64,000 nucleotides of DNA from Affinundibacterium nitidum (GTDB taxonomy: Bacteria; Pseudomonadota; Gammaproteobacteria; Burkholderiales; Burkholderiaceae_D): positions 1 through 64,000 of the forward strand of contig NZ_JACOFZ010000006.1 in assembly GCF_014284155.1 (NCBI RefSeq), in the 5' to 3' direction. This document shows, piece after piece, positions 53,200-62,283 of the stretch. The position numbers were made by a program, and so were the translations under genes. The stretch's first letter is position 1; the number at the start of each line of letters is the position of its first letter. A model generated the notes under the pieces. It worked only from the letters and a program-made list of their open reading frames with translations, had not been told where the DNA came from and did no database searches.

Positions 53200-53562
53200 A
53201 TGTTTAAACATGCCACACCCATCTTCCGCAGCTTTGATGAAAAGCTCGCGCGTGAGTTCTATATTGATTTCTTGGGGTTTGAGGTCGTGTTCGAGCATCG
53301 CTTCGAGCCGAATACCCCTTTATATCTGGGTCTTGTACGCGATGCTTGCACCTTGCATTTATCCGAACACTTTGGCGATGGCGCACCTGGCACGCAGTTG
53401 CGAATTGAAGTCGATGATGTGGATGCGATGTGCGCCCGGTTGAACGCTAAGCAGTACCGCAATGCGCGGCCTTCTTGCCAAGATATGCCTTGGGGTAGTC
53501 GTCAAATGACGATTAACGATCCGTTTGGAAATCGTATTACCTTCTATACAGAGATCGAGTAG
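53200..53562 (+). CDS. VOC-superfamily (glyoxalase/bleomycin-resistance-like) protein
   Basis: 120 residues, a single vicinal-oxygen-chelate domain: TPIFRSFDEKLAREFYIDFLGFEV, LHLSEHFGDGAPGTQLRIEVDDVDA and the end WGSRQMTINDPFGNRITF. The His in LHLSEH and the terminal acidic residue (FYTEIE) fit metal ligands or the bleomycin-binding homologues. The substrate is unknown. GTGAGG precedes the ATG. Confidence 0.85.
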   Translation: MFKHATPIFRSFDEKLAREFYIDFLGFEVVFEHRFEPNTPLYLGLVRDACTLHLSEHFGDGAPGTQLRIEVDDVDAMCARLNAKQYRNARPSCQDMPWGSRQMTINDPFGNRITFYTEIE

Positions 53563-53598
53563 CAGCTAGACGATCACCGAAGCTGGGCCATCAAAGAA

Positions 53599-53637
53599 AA
53601 AACGCCTCGAATTTTAAATCGAGGCGTTTTTGTTTTT
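53599..53637. terminator. Bidirectional terminator between VOC and oligopeptidase genes
   Basis: A 12-bp perfect stem (AAAACGCCTCGA at 53599-53610, complement at 53619-53630), loop of 8, with TGTTTTT on the plus side and A-rich DNA on the other, serving both convergent genes. Confidence 0.85.
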
Positions 53638-53686
53638 ACCGAGTAAAGATGCTTTATTCCTTATTTACTCCGTATTTATTCCTCAT

Positions 53687-55825
53687 TTACTCTTTTATGC
53701 CCCATTGTGACAACATCCAAGCAAAGTTGAATGAACTTTCCTTGATAGCGTCATAGCGACCCGATGCGCCGCCGTGACCAGCGGCCATATTGGTTTTCAA
53801 GAGCAGAGGATTGCTATCTGTTTTATGTGCGCGCAATTTGGCGACATACTTCGCGGGTTCCCAATACATCACTTGGCTATCGTTCAAACCTGTTGTCACC
53901 AACATCGCTGGATAGGCTTTCTTTTCGATATTGTCGTATGGAGAGTAGCTACGCATGTAGTCATAAGCGGCTTTCTCGTTTGGATTGCCCCACTCGAGAT
54001 ATTCACCTGTCGTTAATGGCAAGCTAGCATCCATCATCGTGTTCATGACGTCGACGAAAGGCACGGCTGCGTGTGCTGCTTTGAATAAATCAGGACGCAT
54101 ATTGACGACCGCACCCATCAACAAACCACCGGCGCTACCACCTTGAATAATGAGCTTATCTTTGCTGGTCCATTTTTCTTGAATCAAGAATTCAGCTGCT
54201 GCGATAAAGTCAGTGAAGGTATTTTTCTTCTTCATCAACATACCATCTTCATGCCATTTTTCGCCGAGGTCGTTACCACCACGAATATGGGCTTGAACAT
54301 AAATGATGCCGCGATCAAGTAAGCTTAAACGGCTAATAGAGAAGCCGGCTTCAGTTGGAATGCCATAGCTGCCATAGGAGTACAACAAGGTTGGTGCGGT
54401 GCCATCAAACTTCACACCTTTTTTGTAGACCGCCCACAGTGGTACTTTAACGCCATCTTTCGCTGTTGCCCACAAACGTTTTGCTTCGTACTTGCTGGCG
54501 TCATAGCCTCCCACGACTTCCTGTTGCTTCAAGACCGTGCGATTGCCAGTTGCCATATCAACGTCGATCACCATGGAAGGTGTCGTTGGTGATTGGTAAG
54601 ACATACGCAACTTCTGTGAGGTGAATTCTGGCGTGCCCGCGCTATTCGCTAAGTACACTTCATCATTGAAGCTGACGTTTTTCCACTGCTTAGTTTTGAA
54701 GTTATAAATGCGCGTGCGATTGAGTGCATTGGTTTTTTCGGTCACGGCGACATAGTCACGGAAAACCTCGACATTGCCGAGCAAAACTTTGTCATCGTGT
54801 TTGACCAATTCTTTCCAATGCTTGGCGTCTGGAGTGGCAACGGGCGCCATCACCAGCTTGAAGTTCTTCGCATTTTTATTGGTACGAATAAAGAGCATGC
54901 CATCGCGATGATCAATATTGTAGCGGTGACCTTTTTCACGGCCTAAGACCGACTTGAATTTACCTTGGGGTTGGTCTGCAGGTAAGAGCCAAGTTTCAGA
55001 GGTGTCTGTCGCATAGGCATACAACTCGATGAATTTTCTATCGTGGCTATTGCCGACGCCGATACCAAATTGCTCGACCTTTTCATTATAGATTTCGGTC
55101 GGTGTACTACCAATTTCCATGCGGAACAGGCGGTCTGAGCGCTTGGTGACAGGATCTTCTTGGACGAAGAACATGGTCTTGTTGTCGGCTGCCCAAGCAA
55201 AGCTGGTGACACGTTCTGCACTATCACTCAGCAATTGGCCTGTTTTCAAATCTTTGATTTGCAATTTGAATTGACGATAGCCTGTGGTGTCAGTCAAATA
55301 CGCTAAGTAGCGGTCATCTGGGCTGACCAAGCTACCTGCCACCATAAAGAACTTATGTGGTTTCGCGAGTTCATTTTGATCAAGCAAAATTTCTTCCGCC
55401 GCTTTTTCATCGTAATTCATATTGGCGTCGGCCAAGCGACGGCAGTTGATGCTGTATTGCTTGCCTGCTTCGGTACGCGAATAATAGTAGTATTTGCCGC
55501 GACGGACAGGTACTGATAAATCTGTCTCTTTCATGCGGCCTTTGGTTTCCGCAAACAATTTATCGGCCAAGGCTTGCACGCCATCTGTCATGGTGACTGT
55601 GTAGGCATTTTCTGCATTCAAATAATCGATGACTTTTGGGTCTTCTTTCTTTTGTAGCCAGCGATAGTCGTCGGTCACTGTTTCGCCATGGCGAACTTCT
55701 GACCATTGCACTTTAGCGGCTACAGGGGCTGTGGGGGCGCTTGCCGTTTGTGCGTTTGATAGAGTGCTTGTTAGCATGCTGATCGCTGCAGTGGCGCCCA
55801 AAATAGGTAGGTTCTTAAAAATCAT
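53687..55825 (-). CDS. ptrB: Exported S9A serine peptidase (oligopeptidase B / protease II-like)
   Basis: 712 residues. An N-terminal signal peptide ends near SNAQT. A seven-bladed propeller (about 80-430) is followed by the alpha/beta-hydrolase: Ser564 in IQGGSAGGLLMGAV, Asp649 in TTGLNDSQVMYWEP and His684 in AAGHGGASGRYD. SYGSYGIPTEAGFS and YAHIRGG-like VQAHIRGGNDLG fit oligopeptidase B. Typical E. coli PtrB is cytosolic, so the signal peptide points to the periplasm here. GGAAAA precedes the ATG. Confidence 0.9.
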   Translation of the reverse strand: MIFKNLPILGATAAISMLTSTLSNAQTASAPTAPVAAKVQWSEVRHGETVTDDYRWLQKKEDPKVIDYLNAENAYTVTMTDGVQALADKLFAETKGRMKETDLSVPVRRGKYYYYSRTEAGKQYSINCRRLADANMNYDEKAAEEILLDQNELAKPHKFFMVAGSLVSPDDRYLAYLTDTTGYRQFKLQIKDLKTGQLLSDSAERVTSFAWAADNKTMFFVQEDPVTKRSDRLFRMEIGSTPTEIYNEKVEQFGIGVGNSHDRKFIELYAYATDTSETWLLPADQPQGKFKSVLGREKGHRYNIDHRDGMLFIRTNKNAKNFKLVMAPVATPDAKHWKELVKHDDKVLLGNVEVFRDYVAVTEKTNALNRTRIYNFKTKQWKNVSFNDEVYLANSAGTPEFTSQKLRMSYQSPTTPSMVIDVDMATGNRTVLKQQEVVGGYDASKYEAKRLWATAKDGVKVPLWAVYKKGVKFDGTAPTLLYSYGSYGIPTEAGFSISRLSLLDRGIIYVQAHIRGGNDLGEKWHEDGMLMKKKNTFTDFIAAAEFLIQEKWTSKDKLIIQGGSAGGLLMGAVVNMRPDLFKAAHAAVPFVDVMNTMMDASLPLTTGEYLEWGNPNEKAAYDYMRSYSPYDNIEKKAYPAMLVTTGLNDSQVMYWEPAKYVAKLRAHKTDSNPLLLKTNMAAGHGGASGRYDAIKESSFNFAWMLSQWGIKE

Positions 55826-56144
55826 AGTTTTCCAATCAGGGTGGAGAATCTAGAGAAAAAACGATACTGGTTGTTTGAGACATCTACACAAAATACTGTG
55901 CGTTCGAGTTTCGAATGAAGCTTCGGACGCACACGACTTTGCACAGAAGTCTCAATTTGATCGCTCTCACACTAAGCAGGCTTTGGTGCGAGAGTAACGT
56001 GTCAATATCATATCTGTTTTGCAAGATCTTCGACAATATTTACGAAGAAGAGTTTCGACCATTCGTCGTTCTGCACAAAAAAAACGCGTTCGTCGCTTGA
56101 GAATGTTTATTTGGTCGACCGTCTCTTGCTTGAATGCCACTTGC
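55826..56144. other. 319-bp intergenic region, nothing recognised
   Basis: Upstream of the oligopeptidase start and downstream of the PriB-like stop (both minus strand). There are no terminator hairpins with T tracts and no gene-like frame; the plus-strand frame at 55915-56100 lacks a ribosome site and any known motif. Confidence 0.5.
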
Positions 56145-56450
56145 TTAGATCTTTGTTTCGTTCAAACTCAGCCATCTGTGGGCGACTAAGTCTAAGGCCG
56201 GACGGGCATTGCCTTGTTTGTCTGTCCAGACTTTGGGCGTTAATGCACCGCTCAGGCTGATACTGGCACCATCGTCTAATTGCAGCAATTGCTGGCAAAG
56301 CTTGTCATTGAAGGCAATCACATTACATAAGAGGGTATCGCCATCATCGGTCATCACTTTAACTTTACAAGTGACGTAGCGTGAGCCACCTTGGCCTTGT
56401 CCTGCTTCGGCATTGCCATGGAGGCGGCCAGAGATAAGTGCATCGATCAT
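56145..56450 (-). CDS. PriB/Ssb-like OB-fold single-strand DNA-binding protein
   Basis: 101 residues, single OB-fold: MIDALISGRLHGNAEAGQG start, RYVTCKVKVMTDDGDTLLCNVIAFND, then LDDGASISLSGALTPKVWTDKQGNARPALDLVAHRWLSL. It resembles PriB and short Ssb homologues of betaproteobacteria; no acidic Ssb tail is present. It is probably a primosome or ssDNA-binding accessory. It stands alone, divergent from the beta-phosphoglucomutase gene. Confidence 0.85.
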   Translation of the reverse strand: MIDALISGRLHGNAEAGQGQGGSRYVTCKVKVMTDDGDTLLCNVIAFNDKLCQQLLQLDDGASISLSGALTPKVWTDKQGNARPALDLVAHRWLSLNETKI

Positions 56451-56620
56451 TGTTGATTTTTCAAGTGGTTGGGAAGGGCATTGTAGAGCATGGCTTGTGG
56501 TTTCGGTGTGAGCTTGAGGTGAATTCTGCTAAACCATTGAAATATCAACATATTGTGTGCAGTGCGGCATAAAAAGTGCGGTCGAAAACAACACAATAAG
56601 CTGAATTTCGCTTTACTTTT

Positions 56621-56664
56621 CAAAGCGCTTTGAATTAAACTTCGAAGCAGTCCAAAGCGCTTTG
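56621..56664. promoter_or_regulatory. Pair of CAAAGCGCTTTG palindromes (putative maltodextrin-regulator operators)
   Basis: 12-bp perfect palindromes at 56621-56632 and 56653-56664, 32 bp apart, in the divergent gap before beta-phosphoglucomutase. The same 10-bp core occurs three times before the maltodextrin receptor at 33-34 bp spacing, so the sites very probably bind the same LacI-family protein (gene at 47848). Confidence 0.78.
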
Positions 56665-56675
56665 AATTTGTTTGA

Positions 56676-56697
56676 ATGTAGTTGAACCAATCTACAT
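56676..56697. promoter_or_regulatory. Inverted repeat ATGTAG-N10-CTACAT next to the operators
   Basis: ATGTAG at 56676-56681 and CTACAT at 56692-56697, 11 bases after the operator pair. The same arms, spaced 5 instead of 10, occur at 35770-35786 near the other operator array. The region likely contains the promoter of the mutase-phosphorylase group, but no standard -35/-10 pair is clear. Confidence 0.4.
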
Positions 56698-56808
56698 TGA
56701 GTCTCTAGCGAGTAGTTCCTTGGGAACGATGTGAATCGCAATAGAGAACAGAAATTGGAGAACATCAGTTCAGCGCTGCATTGTTTGTTGTACCAACCAG
56801 ATCCGTTT

Positions 56809-57462
56809 ATGAAAACTGCCTGCATCTTTGATCTCGACGGTGTGATCGTCGATACCGCCAAATATCACTATTTGGCGTGGAAGCGTTTGGCAAATAGCCT
56901 CGGTTTTGATTTCACCGAACACGATAACGAGAAGCTGAAGGGCGTGAGTCGCATCGAGTCTTTGAAATTAATTTTGCGGTTGGGTGGTAAGCAGCTCAGC
57001 GCAGAAGAGTTTGAAGCAGCTTTAACGCGCAAGAACGGCTGGTATCTCGAATACATACAAAAGATCGGCCCAGAAGAAATTCTCCCTGGCGCTGCTGAAT
57101 TTTTGCAGTCGGCCAAAGCGAAGGGGATGAAAGTCGCGTTGGGCTCGGCGAGTAAGAACGCGGTATTGATTTTGGAACGCATTGGCTTAGTGAATGAGTT
57201 TGACGCCATCGTCGATGGCAATAAAGTGAGCCAAGCGAAACCTGATCCTGAAGTATTTCTCAAAGCCGCCCAAGAGTTGGCGGTGGATGCAGAGCAGTGT
57301 GTGGTGTTTGAAGATGCAGTCGCCGGTGTACAAGCCGCATTGAACGCCAAGATGGCGGTCGTCGGTATCGGTGAAGCATCTGTGCTGCATGCAGCGCATA
57401 CCGTGTTGGCTAATTTTTCAGGGCTTAGCGTTGATGATGTCTTGGCGCGCTTGCCCGCTTAA
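56809..57462 (+). CDS. pgmB: Beta-phosphoglucomutase
   Basis: 217 residues from the ATG at 56809; an upstream in-frame GTG at 56731 would add 26 unrelated residues. HAD-superfamily signatures: CIFDLDGVIVDTAKYHYLAWKRLA (nucleophile and acid Asp of DxD), GSASKNA, and EDAVAGVQAALNA. The family length is near 220. It converts beta-glucose-1-phosphate to glucose-6-phosphate, matching the product of the maltose phosphorylase encoded 177 bases downstream. No clear ribosome site. Confidence 0.92.
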   Translation: MKTACIFDLDGVIVDTAKYHYLAWKRLANSLGFDFTEHDNEKLKGVSRIESLKLILRLGGKQLSAEEFEAALTRKNGWYLEYIQKIGPEEILPGAAEFLQSAKAKGMKVALGSASKNAVLILERIGLVNEFDAIVDGNKVSQAKPDPEVFLKAAQELAVDAEQCVVFEDAVAGVQAALNAKMAVVGIGEASVLHAAHTVLANFSGLSVDDVLARLPA

Positions 57463-57639
57463 GTTTGTTGCGATGGCAATTTGATTTCGATTTGAATGTG
57501 TCAGTTGATTTGAAATAAAAACCTTCTCCCCCCCGAGAGTGTGGAAAGCCGGGTACGCAGTTTGTTGGTAGTTAGCCTGCGTAGGGTGTGTATAGAGCGT
57601 ATCCGGCGTTCCAGTTTTACCGATTTGGATAAGTAAAAA

Positions 57640-59952
57640 ATGAGAGACTATATTAAGAAAGACCCGTGGAATATTATCGAAGAAGGATTTGATCCTGCTT
57701 TGAACCGCATTTCCGAAAGTATTTTTTCCATTGGTAACGGCAAGATGGGCCAGCGCGCTAACTTTGAAGAAAAGTATAGCGGTAGTAGCTTGCGTGGTAG
57801 CTATGTGGCGGGTGTTTATTATCCAGATAAAACACGCGTGGGTTGGTGGAAGAATGGTTATCCCGAGTATTTTGCAAAAGTCCTCAATGCCACCAATTGG
57901 ATCGGTATTAACGTCGCCATCGATGGTGAGGAATTAGATCTGGCCACCGCCAAAGTCTCTGCATTTACGCGTGTCCTGAATATGCGTGAAGGTTTGTTGC
58001 AGCGTCAATTTGTCGCAACCCTGCCATCCGGTAAGCAAGTGCAAGTGCGCTCCACACGCTTCACGAGTATTGTCGATGCCGACAATGGCGTGATTCGTTA
58101 TGAAGTGACGCCATTAAACTTCTCCGGCAAGATTCGTTTTACACCCTTGATCGATTTGAACGTCTTCAATCAAGACTCCAACTACGACGAGCAATTTTGG
58201 ACAGAAGTGTCGCGTGCAGCAGGTAATGGCAGCGCGGTGATCACGGGCGAAACCAAAAAGACACAATTCCATGTGGCTACAGCCTTTGCGATTGAGCTTG
58301 CTCTCGCTGGTGAAAAACAAGCGATCAATGCTGAAGTAGTCACTCAAGACAAATTTGTGGCGAACGTCGTTGAAGTGAATGCTACACAAGACCAGACAGC
58401 AACCTTGTTTAAGTATGCTGCTGTGATTTCTTCACTGTATTCCGACAAAGCTGCTATCCAAAGTGATGCGGAGAAGAGTGCAGCAGCAGCGATGAGCAAA
58501 GGTTTCGATACGCTGTTAAAAGAACATAGCGATGCTTGGATTCAGAAATGGGCTGAGTGCGATATCACGATTGAAGGCGATGTCGCTGCTCAGCAAGCGA
58601 TTCGCTTCAATATTCTGCAAATGAACCAAACCTACACCGGTGAAGATGAGCGTTTGAACATCGGCCCGAAAGGATTCACTGGCGAAAAATACGGCGGTGT
58701 GACGTACTGGGATACGGAAGCTTACTGCTTACCGTTCTACCTGAAAACGGCAGACCCGAAAGTCGCTCGTCAACTTTTGGTGTATCGCTATAAGCATTTG
58801 CAAAAAGCGATAGAGAATGCAGCTAAGTTAGGTTTTAAAGACGGTGCAGCACTGTATCCGATGGTGACTATCAACGGTGAGGAATGCCATAACGAATGGG
58901 AAATTACGTTTGAAGAAATTCATCGTAACGGTGCCATGAGTTTTGCGATCTATAACTACATCAACCATACCGGTGATACAGGCTATTTGGCTGAATATGG
59001 TTTGGAAGTCTTGATCGCGATTTCACGCTTCTGGCGTCAACGCGTGCAATGGTCAGACCGTCGCAATGGCTACATCATGCTTGGTGTGACAGGCCCTAAC
59101 GAATACGAGAACAACGTTAATAACAATTGGTACACCAACTTGTTGGCGCAATGGACCTTGAACTACACACGCGAATCTTTGGCGCAAGTGCAAGCAAGTA
59201 ATCCAGCACGTTATGCCGAGATCGTACAAAAGACCAACTTTGGTGCGAAAGAAGATGAGCTCGCTGCGTGGAGTGATATCGCCGCGAAGATTGTATTGCC
59301 AGTCGATCAGCAAACCGGTGTCTTTATTCAGCACGATGGTTTCATGGATAAAGATTTGCAACCGATGTCTGCTATTCCAAAAGGCGAATACCCGATTCAT
59401 AAGAATTGGTCATGGGATCGTATTCTGCGCTCGTGCTACATCAAGCAAGCCGACGTCTTGCAAGGCATCTATACCTTCGAAGCGAATTACGACAAAGAGA
59501 CCTTGCGTAAAAACTTTGACTTTTACGAGCCATTGACAGTACATGAGTCGTCTTTGTCGCCATGTATACATTCGATCTTGGCATCGTCTTTGGGTTATGA
59601 AGACTTAGCGTATAAATTCTATTTGCGTACCGCGCGTTTAGACTTGGATGACTACAACCACGACACCGATGATGGCTTGCATATTACGTCGATGGCGGGT
59701 ACGTGGATGTCCGTGGTGGAAGGTTTTGGTGGCGTGCGTGTACAACAAGGCCAATTGCGTTTGGCTCCAGCATTACCGAAGCAATGGCAAGGCTACTCTT
59801 TCCGCATCACTTTCCGTGGTGCCTTGGTTAAAGTAGCCGTGACGCCAAATGCGGTGATCTTGGAAAACGAATCCGATACGGCATTGAACGTACATGTGTA
59901 TGGCGCGGAGAAAAATTTGCCAGCGCGCCAAATACTGAGCGTCGCTCGTTAA
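57640..59952 (+). CDS. malP: Maltose phosphorylase (GH65)
   Basis: 770 residues. It phosphorolyses maltose to glucose and beta-glucose-1-phosphate in the cytosol. SIGNGKMGQRANFEEKYSG, GVYYPDKTRVGWWKNGYP, HNEWEITFEEIHRNG, GVTGPNEYENNVNNNW with catalytic Glu488, and VHESSLSPCIHS follow the Lactobacillus maltose phosphorylase very closely along the whole length. Kojibiose and trehalose phosphorylases are related, but the motifs and neighbours favour maltose. It forms a pair with pgmB. Confidence 0.93.
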   Translation: MRDYIKKDPWNIIEEGFDPALNRISESIFSIGNGKMGQRANFEEKYSGSSLRGSYVAGVYYPDKTRVGWWKNGYPEYFAKVLNATNWIGINVAIDGEELDLATAKVSAFTRVLNMREGLLQRQFVATLPSGKQVQVRSTRFTSIVDADNGVIRYEVTPLNFSGKIRFTPLIDLNVFNQDSNYDEQFWTEVSRAAGNGSAVITGETKKTQFHVATAFAIELALAGEKQAINAEVVTQDKFVANVVEVNATQDQTATLFKYAAVISSLYSDKAAIQSDAEKSAAAAMSKGFDTLLKEHSDAWIQKWAECDITIEGDVAAQQAIRFNILQMNQTYTGEDERLNIGPKGFTGEKYGGVTYWDTEAYCLPFYLKTADPKVARQLLVYRYKHLQKAIENAAKLGFKDGAALYPMVTINGEECHNEWEITFEEIHRNGAMSFAIYNYINHTGDTGYLAEYGLEVLIAISRFWRQRVQWSDRRNGYIMLGVTGPNEYENNVNNNWYTNLLAQWTLNYTRESLAQVQASNPARYAEIVQKTNFGAKEDELAAWSDIAAKIVLPVDQQTGVFIQHDGFMDKDLQPMSAIPKGEYPIHKNWSWDRILRSCYIKQADVLQGIYTFEANYDKETLRKNFDFYEPLTVHESSLSPCIHSILASSLGYEDLAYKFYLRTARLDLDDYNHDTDDGLHITSMAGTWMSVVEGFGGVRVQQGQLRLAPALPKQWQGYSFRITFRGALVKVAVTPNAVILENESDTALNVHVYGAEKNLPARQILSVAR

Positions 59953-60008
59953 TACAGAAATTCTTGCTCACATCGGCAGGGTAGAAGGATCCGATGATGA
60001 GTTTCGGT

Positions 60009-60047
60009 CCCCATGGTTATAGATCTATAAGCATGGGGCTTTTTTTA
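60009..60047 (+). terminator. Terminator after maltose phosphorylase
   Basis: A 14-position stem with one mismatch (60009-60022 with 60025-60038), including CCCCATG/CATGGGG and a palindromic centre, followed by CTTTTTTTATT. Confidence 0.85.
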
Positions 60048-60056
60048 TTCTTTTCC

Positions 60057-60310
60057 AAATCGTTTATCTGGGCGAATTGCGTTGTTGCTTGTCCTCGCAA
60101 TATTGGAGTATTGCTGTGGGAAGCGCCTAGCACTTCATCCCAACTAAACGATTTATGTTTGGTGGAACTAGCGGTCGTTTCCTTGCAATACTTTGTATTG
60201 CTCGGGACGGCTCTTAGTGCATCACACCAAATAAACGATTTGCGGTTGGTGGAATTGGAGTCGCGGGCCTCTACTCTTCCTCGCAATACTTCGTATTGCT
60301 CGGGGAAACG
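60057..60310. repeat. Degenerate tandem palindromic repeat region
   Basis: In the 472-bp gap after maltose phosphorylase, three hairpins with arms like GCAATAC/GTATTGC occur at 60097-60114, 60185-60201 and 60283-60299, spaced 88 and 98 bp. Between them lie CTAAACGATTT/ATAAACGATTT copies at about 60143 and 60231 with TTGGTGGAA after each. The first AAATCGTTTA at 60057 is inverted. This gives about 2.5 diverged units of roughly 97 bp. Open frames here on both strands are by-products. Confidence 0.7.
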
Positions 60311-60424
60311 GCTAAAAGTTTTTCTAAGAAGAGTTGTTCGTTTTTGATATGGTTGATTCGCAGACGATGCGAGTAATTTGAATACTTCAACGCACTCACT
60401 ATGCGCTACAATTTGACGATGTGA

Positions 60425-62083
60425 ATGATGACGAATTTGATGCCGAACTTGATGACTATGCTTACACAGAATCCCAATTGGTGGCGTGAAGCCGTGATTT
60501 ATCAGGTTTATCCGCGTAGCTTTATGGATAGCAATGGCGATGGTGTCGGTGATTTGCCTGGTATCACCAGTCGCTTGGAATACATTGCGAGTTTGGGCGT
60601 GGACATCGTTTGGATATCACCATTCTTTACGTCGCCGATGAAAGACTTTGGTTACGACGTCGCAGATTATTGTAATGTCGATCCCTTGTTTGGTAGTTTG
60701 GCGGATTTCGATGTATTGGTCGCACGTGCGCATGAATTGGGTCTGAAGATTATGATCGATCAAGTCTTGTCGCATACTGCCGAATCGCATCCTTGGTTTG
60801 TCGAGAGTCGTTCTAATCGCAATAATCCTAAAGCCGATTGGTATGTGTGGGCAGACCCGCAAGCGGACGGCACGCCACCCAATAATTGGCTTTCTATTTT
60901 TGGGGGCTCGGCATGGCAATGGGATACGCGTCGTTGCCAGTACTACCTCCATAATTTTCTTGTTAGCCAACCAGATATGAACTTCCATTGCACGGAAGTG
61001 CAAGAAGCGCATTTACGGAATATGCGGTTTTGGTTGGAGCGCGGGGTTGATGGCTTCCGTATGGATGCTTGTATTTATCATTTTCATGATCCTTTATTGC
61101 GCAATAATCCTGTGGCTGCCAAGCAAAATACAGTAAATGTCGCGGCTTCGAATCCGTATGGGATGCAGGCGCATATTTACGATAATTCTCGTCCTGAGAA
61201 TCTGCCTTTTTTAGAGCGCGTGCGCGCTTTACTCAACGAGTATCAAGCCATTTCGATTGGAGAGATTGGTGCCGACGACGCATTGGAAGTGATGGCGCAA
61301 TACACCGAAGGGCAGCGCCGTTTGCATATGGCCTATAGCTTTAATTTGTTGACTGCTGAATTTAGTGCGACCCACATTCGCCGTCAAGTTGAAGCGTTTG
61401 AAGCACGGGTGAAAGACGGTGGCGCTTCGTGGTCGGTAGGTAATCATGATGTGGCGCGCGTGATGAGCCGTTGGGGCGGCGCGCAAGCAAGCCCTGATTT
61501 CGCTAAGATGATATTGACGATGCAGTTGGCTCTGAAAGGCACGCCGTGCTTGTATCAAGGTGATGAATTGGCCTTAACCGAGGCTGAAATTGCCTACGAA
61601 GATCTACAAGATCCAGTTGGTCTGTCTTTCTGGCCTGAAGTGAAAGGTCGTGATGGCTGCCGCACACCGATGCCTTGGCATGCGCAGCAAGCCTTTGCCG
61701 GCTTTTCCAACCACAAACCTTGGTTGCCGGTGCCACTACAGCACCAACAACAAGCGGTGTCAGTACAGGAATCAAACCCTGACTCGATGCTGCAATTTGC
61801 CCGTCGGGTGATTCGTTGGCGTAAAAGTATTCCCCAACTTTTACGTGGCTCCATCCATTTCTTTGATATCGCAGAGCCTGTATTGGCCTTTCAACGGGAT
61901 TTGCCCGGTGCACCAAGTGTGATCGCGGTCTTTAACTTAAGTGCCGAGGCGGTCGTGTGCCGATTGCCTTCCGTCAGTGAGGCGATGGGGTTGACCGGAC
62001 ATGGCCTGCAGGCCTCGGTTCAAGGCGATCAAGTTCATTTGCCTGCCTATGGCGGTTGGTTTGGCATTCAACGTAGTAATTGA
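60425..62083 (+). CDS. Alpha-glucosidase, GH13 subfamily 23-like
   Basis: 552 residues from the first ATG; several further Met codons (to residue 12) leave the true start open. There is no signal peptide. WWREAVIYQVYPRSFMDSNGDGVGDLPGI is the oligo-1,6/alpha-glucosidase start. Nucleophile Asp214 in GFRMDACIYHF, acid/base Glu280 in SIGEIGADD and Asp342 in VGNHDVARV. The HF/YF after the nucleophile fits subfamily 23 (XgtA, Halomonas HaG), which hydrolyse or transfer alpha-1,4-glucosyl units of small sugars. It is probably cytosolic, acting on maltose alongside maltose phosphorylase. Confidence 0.88.
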   Translation: MMTNLMPNLMTMLTQNPNWWREAVIYQVYPRSFMDSNGDGVGDLPGITSRLEYIASLGVDIVWISPFFTSPMKDFGYDVADYCNVDPLFGSLADFDVLVARAHELGLKIMIDQVLSHTAESHPWFVESRSNRNNPKADWYVWADPQADGTPPNNWLSIFGGSAWQWDTRRCQYYLHNFLVSQPDMNFHCTEVQEAHLRNMRFWLERGVDGFRMDACIYHFHDPLLRNNPVAAKQNTVNVAASNPYGMQAHIYDNSRPENLPFLERVRALLNEYQAISIGEIGADDALEVMAQYTEGQRRLHMAYSFNLLTAEFSATHIRRQVEAFEARVKDGGASWSVGNHDVARVMSRWGGAQASPDFAKMILTMQLALKGTPCLYQGDELALTEAEIAYEDLQDPVGLSFWPEVKGRDGCRTPMPWHAQQAFAGFSNHKPWLPVPLQHQQQAVSVQESNPDSMLQFARRVIRWRKSIPQLLRGSIHFFDIAEPVLAFQRDLPGAPSVIAVFNLSAEAVVCRLPSVSEAMGLTGHGLQASVQGDQVHLPAYGGWFGIQRSN

Positions 62084-62128
62084 ACTCCTTTTACGCTCAT
62101 CACCCACATTCCGCCGTTAGTAAGAGAT

Positions 62129-62160
62129 AAGCAGCGGATTTTCACCAAATCTGCTTTTAC
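62129..62160 (+). terminator. Weak terminator after the GH13 alpha-glucosidase
   Basis: An imperfect stem with AAGCA/TGCTT and GATTT/AAATC arms with a bulge, then TTTTACGTTT. It lies between the alpha-glucosidase and dsbA genes. Confidence 0.35.
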
Positions 62161-62283
62161 GTTTATACTTCTGCGCACAACAAAAACTTTTGGAAGTTCG
62201 GTGATGGCATTCGCAGCTAATGATTTTGCTGGCGGCTGTTTGCCCTAAAGCTGGAATTTCCCAATCTTTAGAGGAAGAAGAAT

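Noticed and set aside
60097-60299. CRISPR-like spaced repeats
   Set aside because: Only three short, imperfect hairpins with roughly 90-bp spacing that are themselves repeated; no uniform direct repeats or cas genes.
59994-60347. 117-codon plus-strand frame (and an 89-codon minus-strand frame) in the gap after maltose phosphorylase
   Set aside because: The peptides simply translate the palindromic repeats, show the same repeated blocks, and have no ribosome site or known domain.
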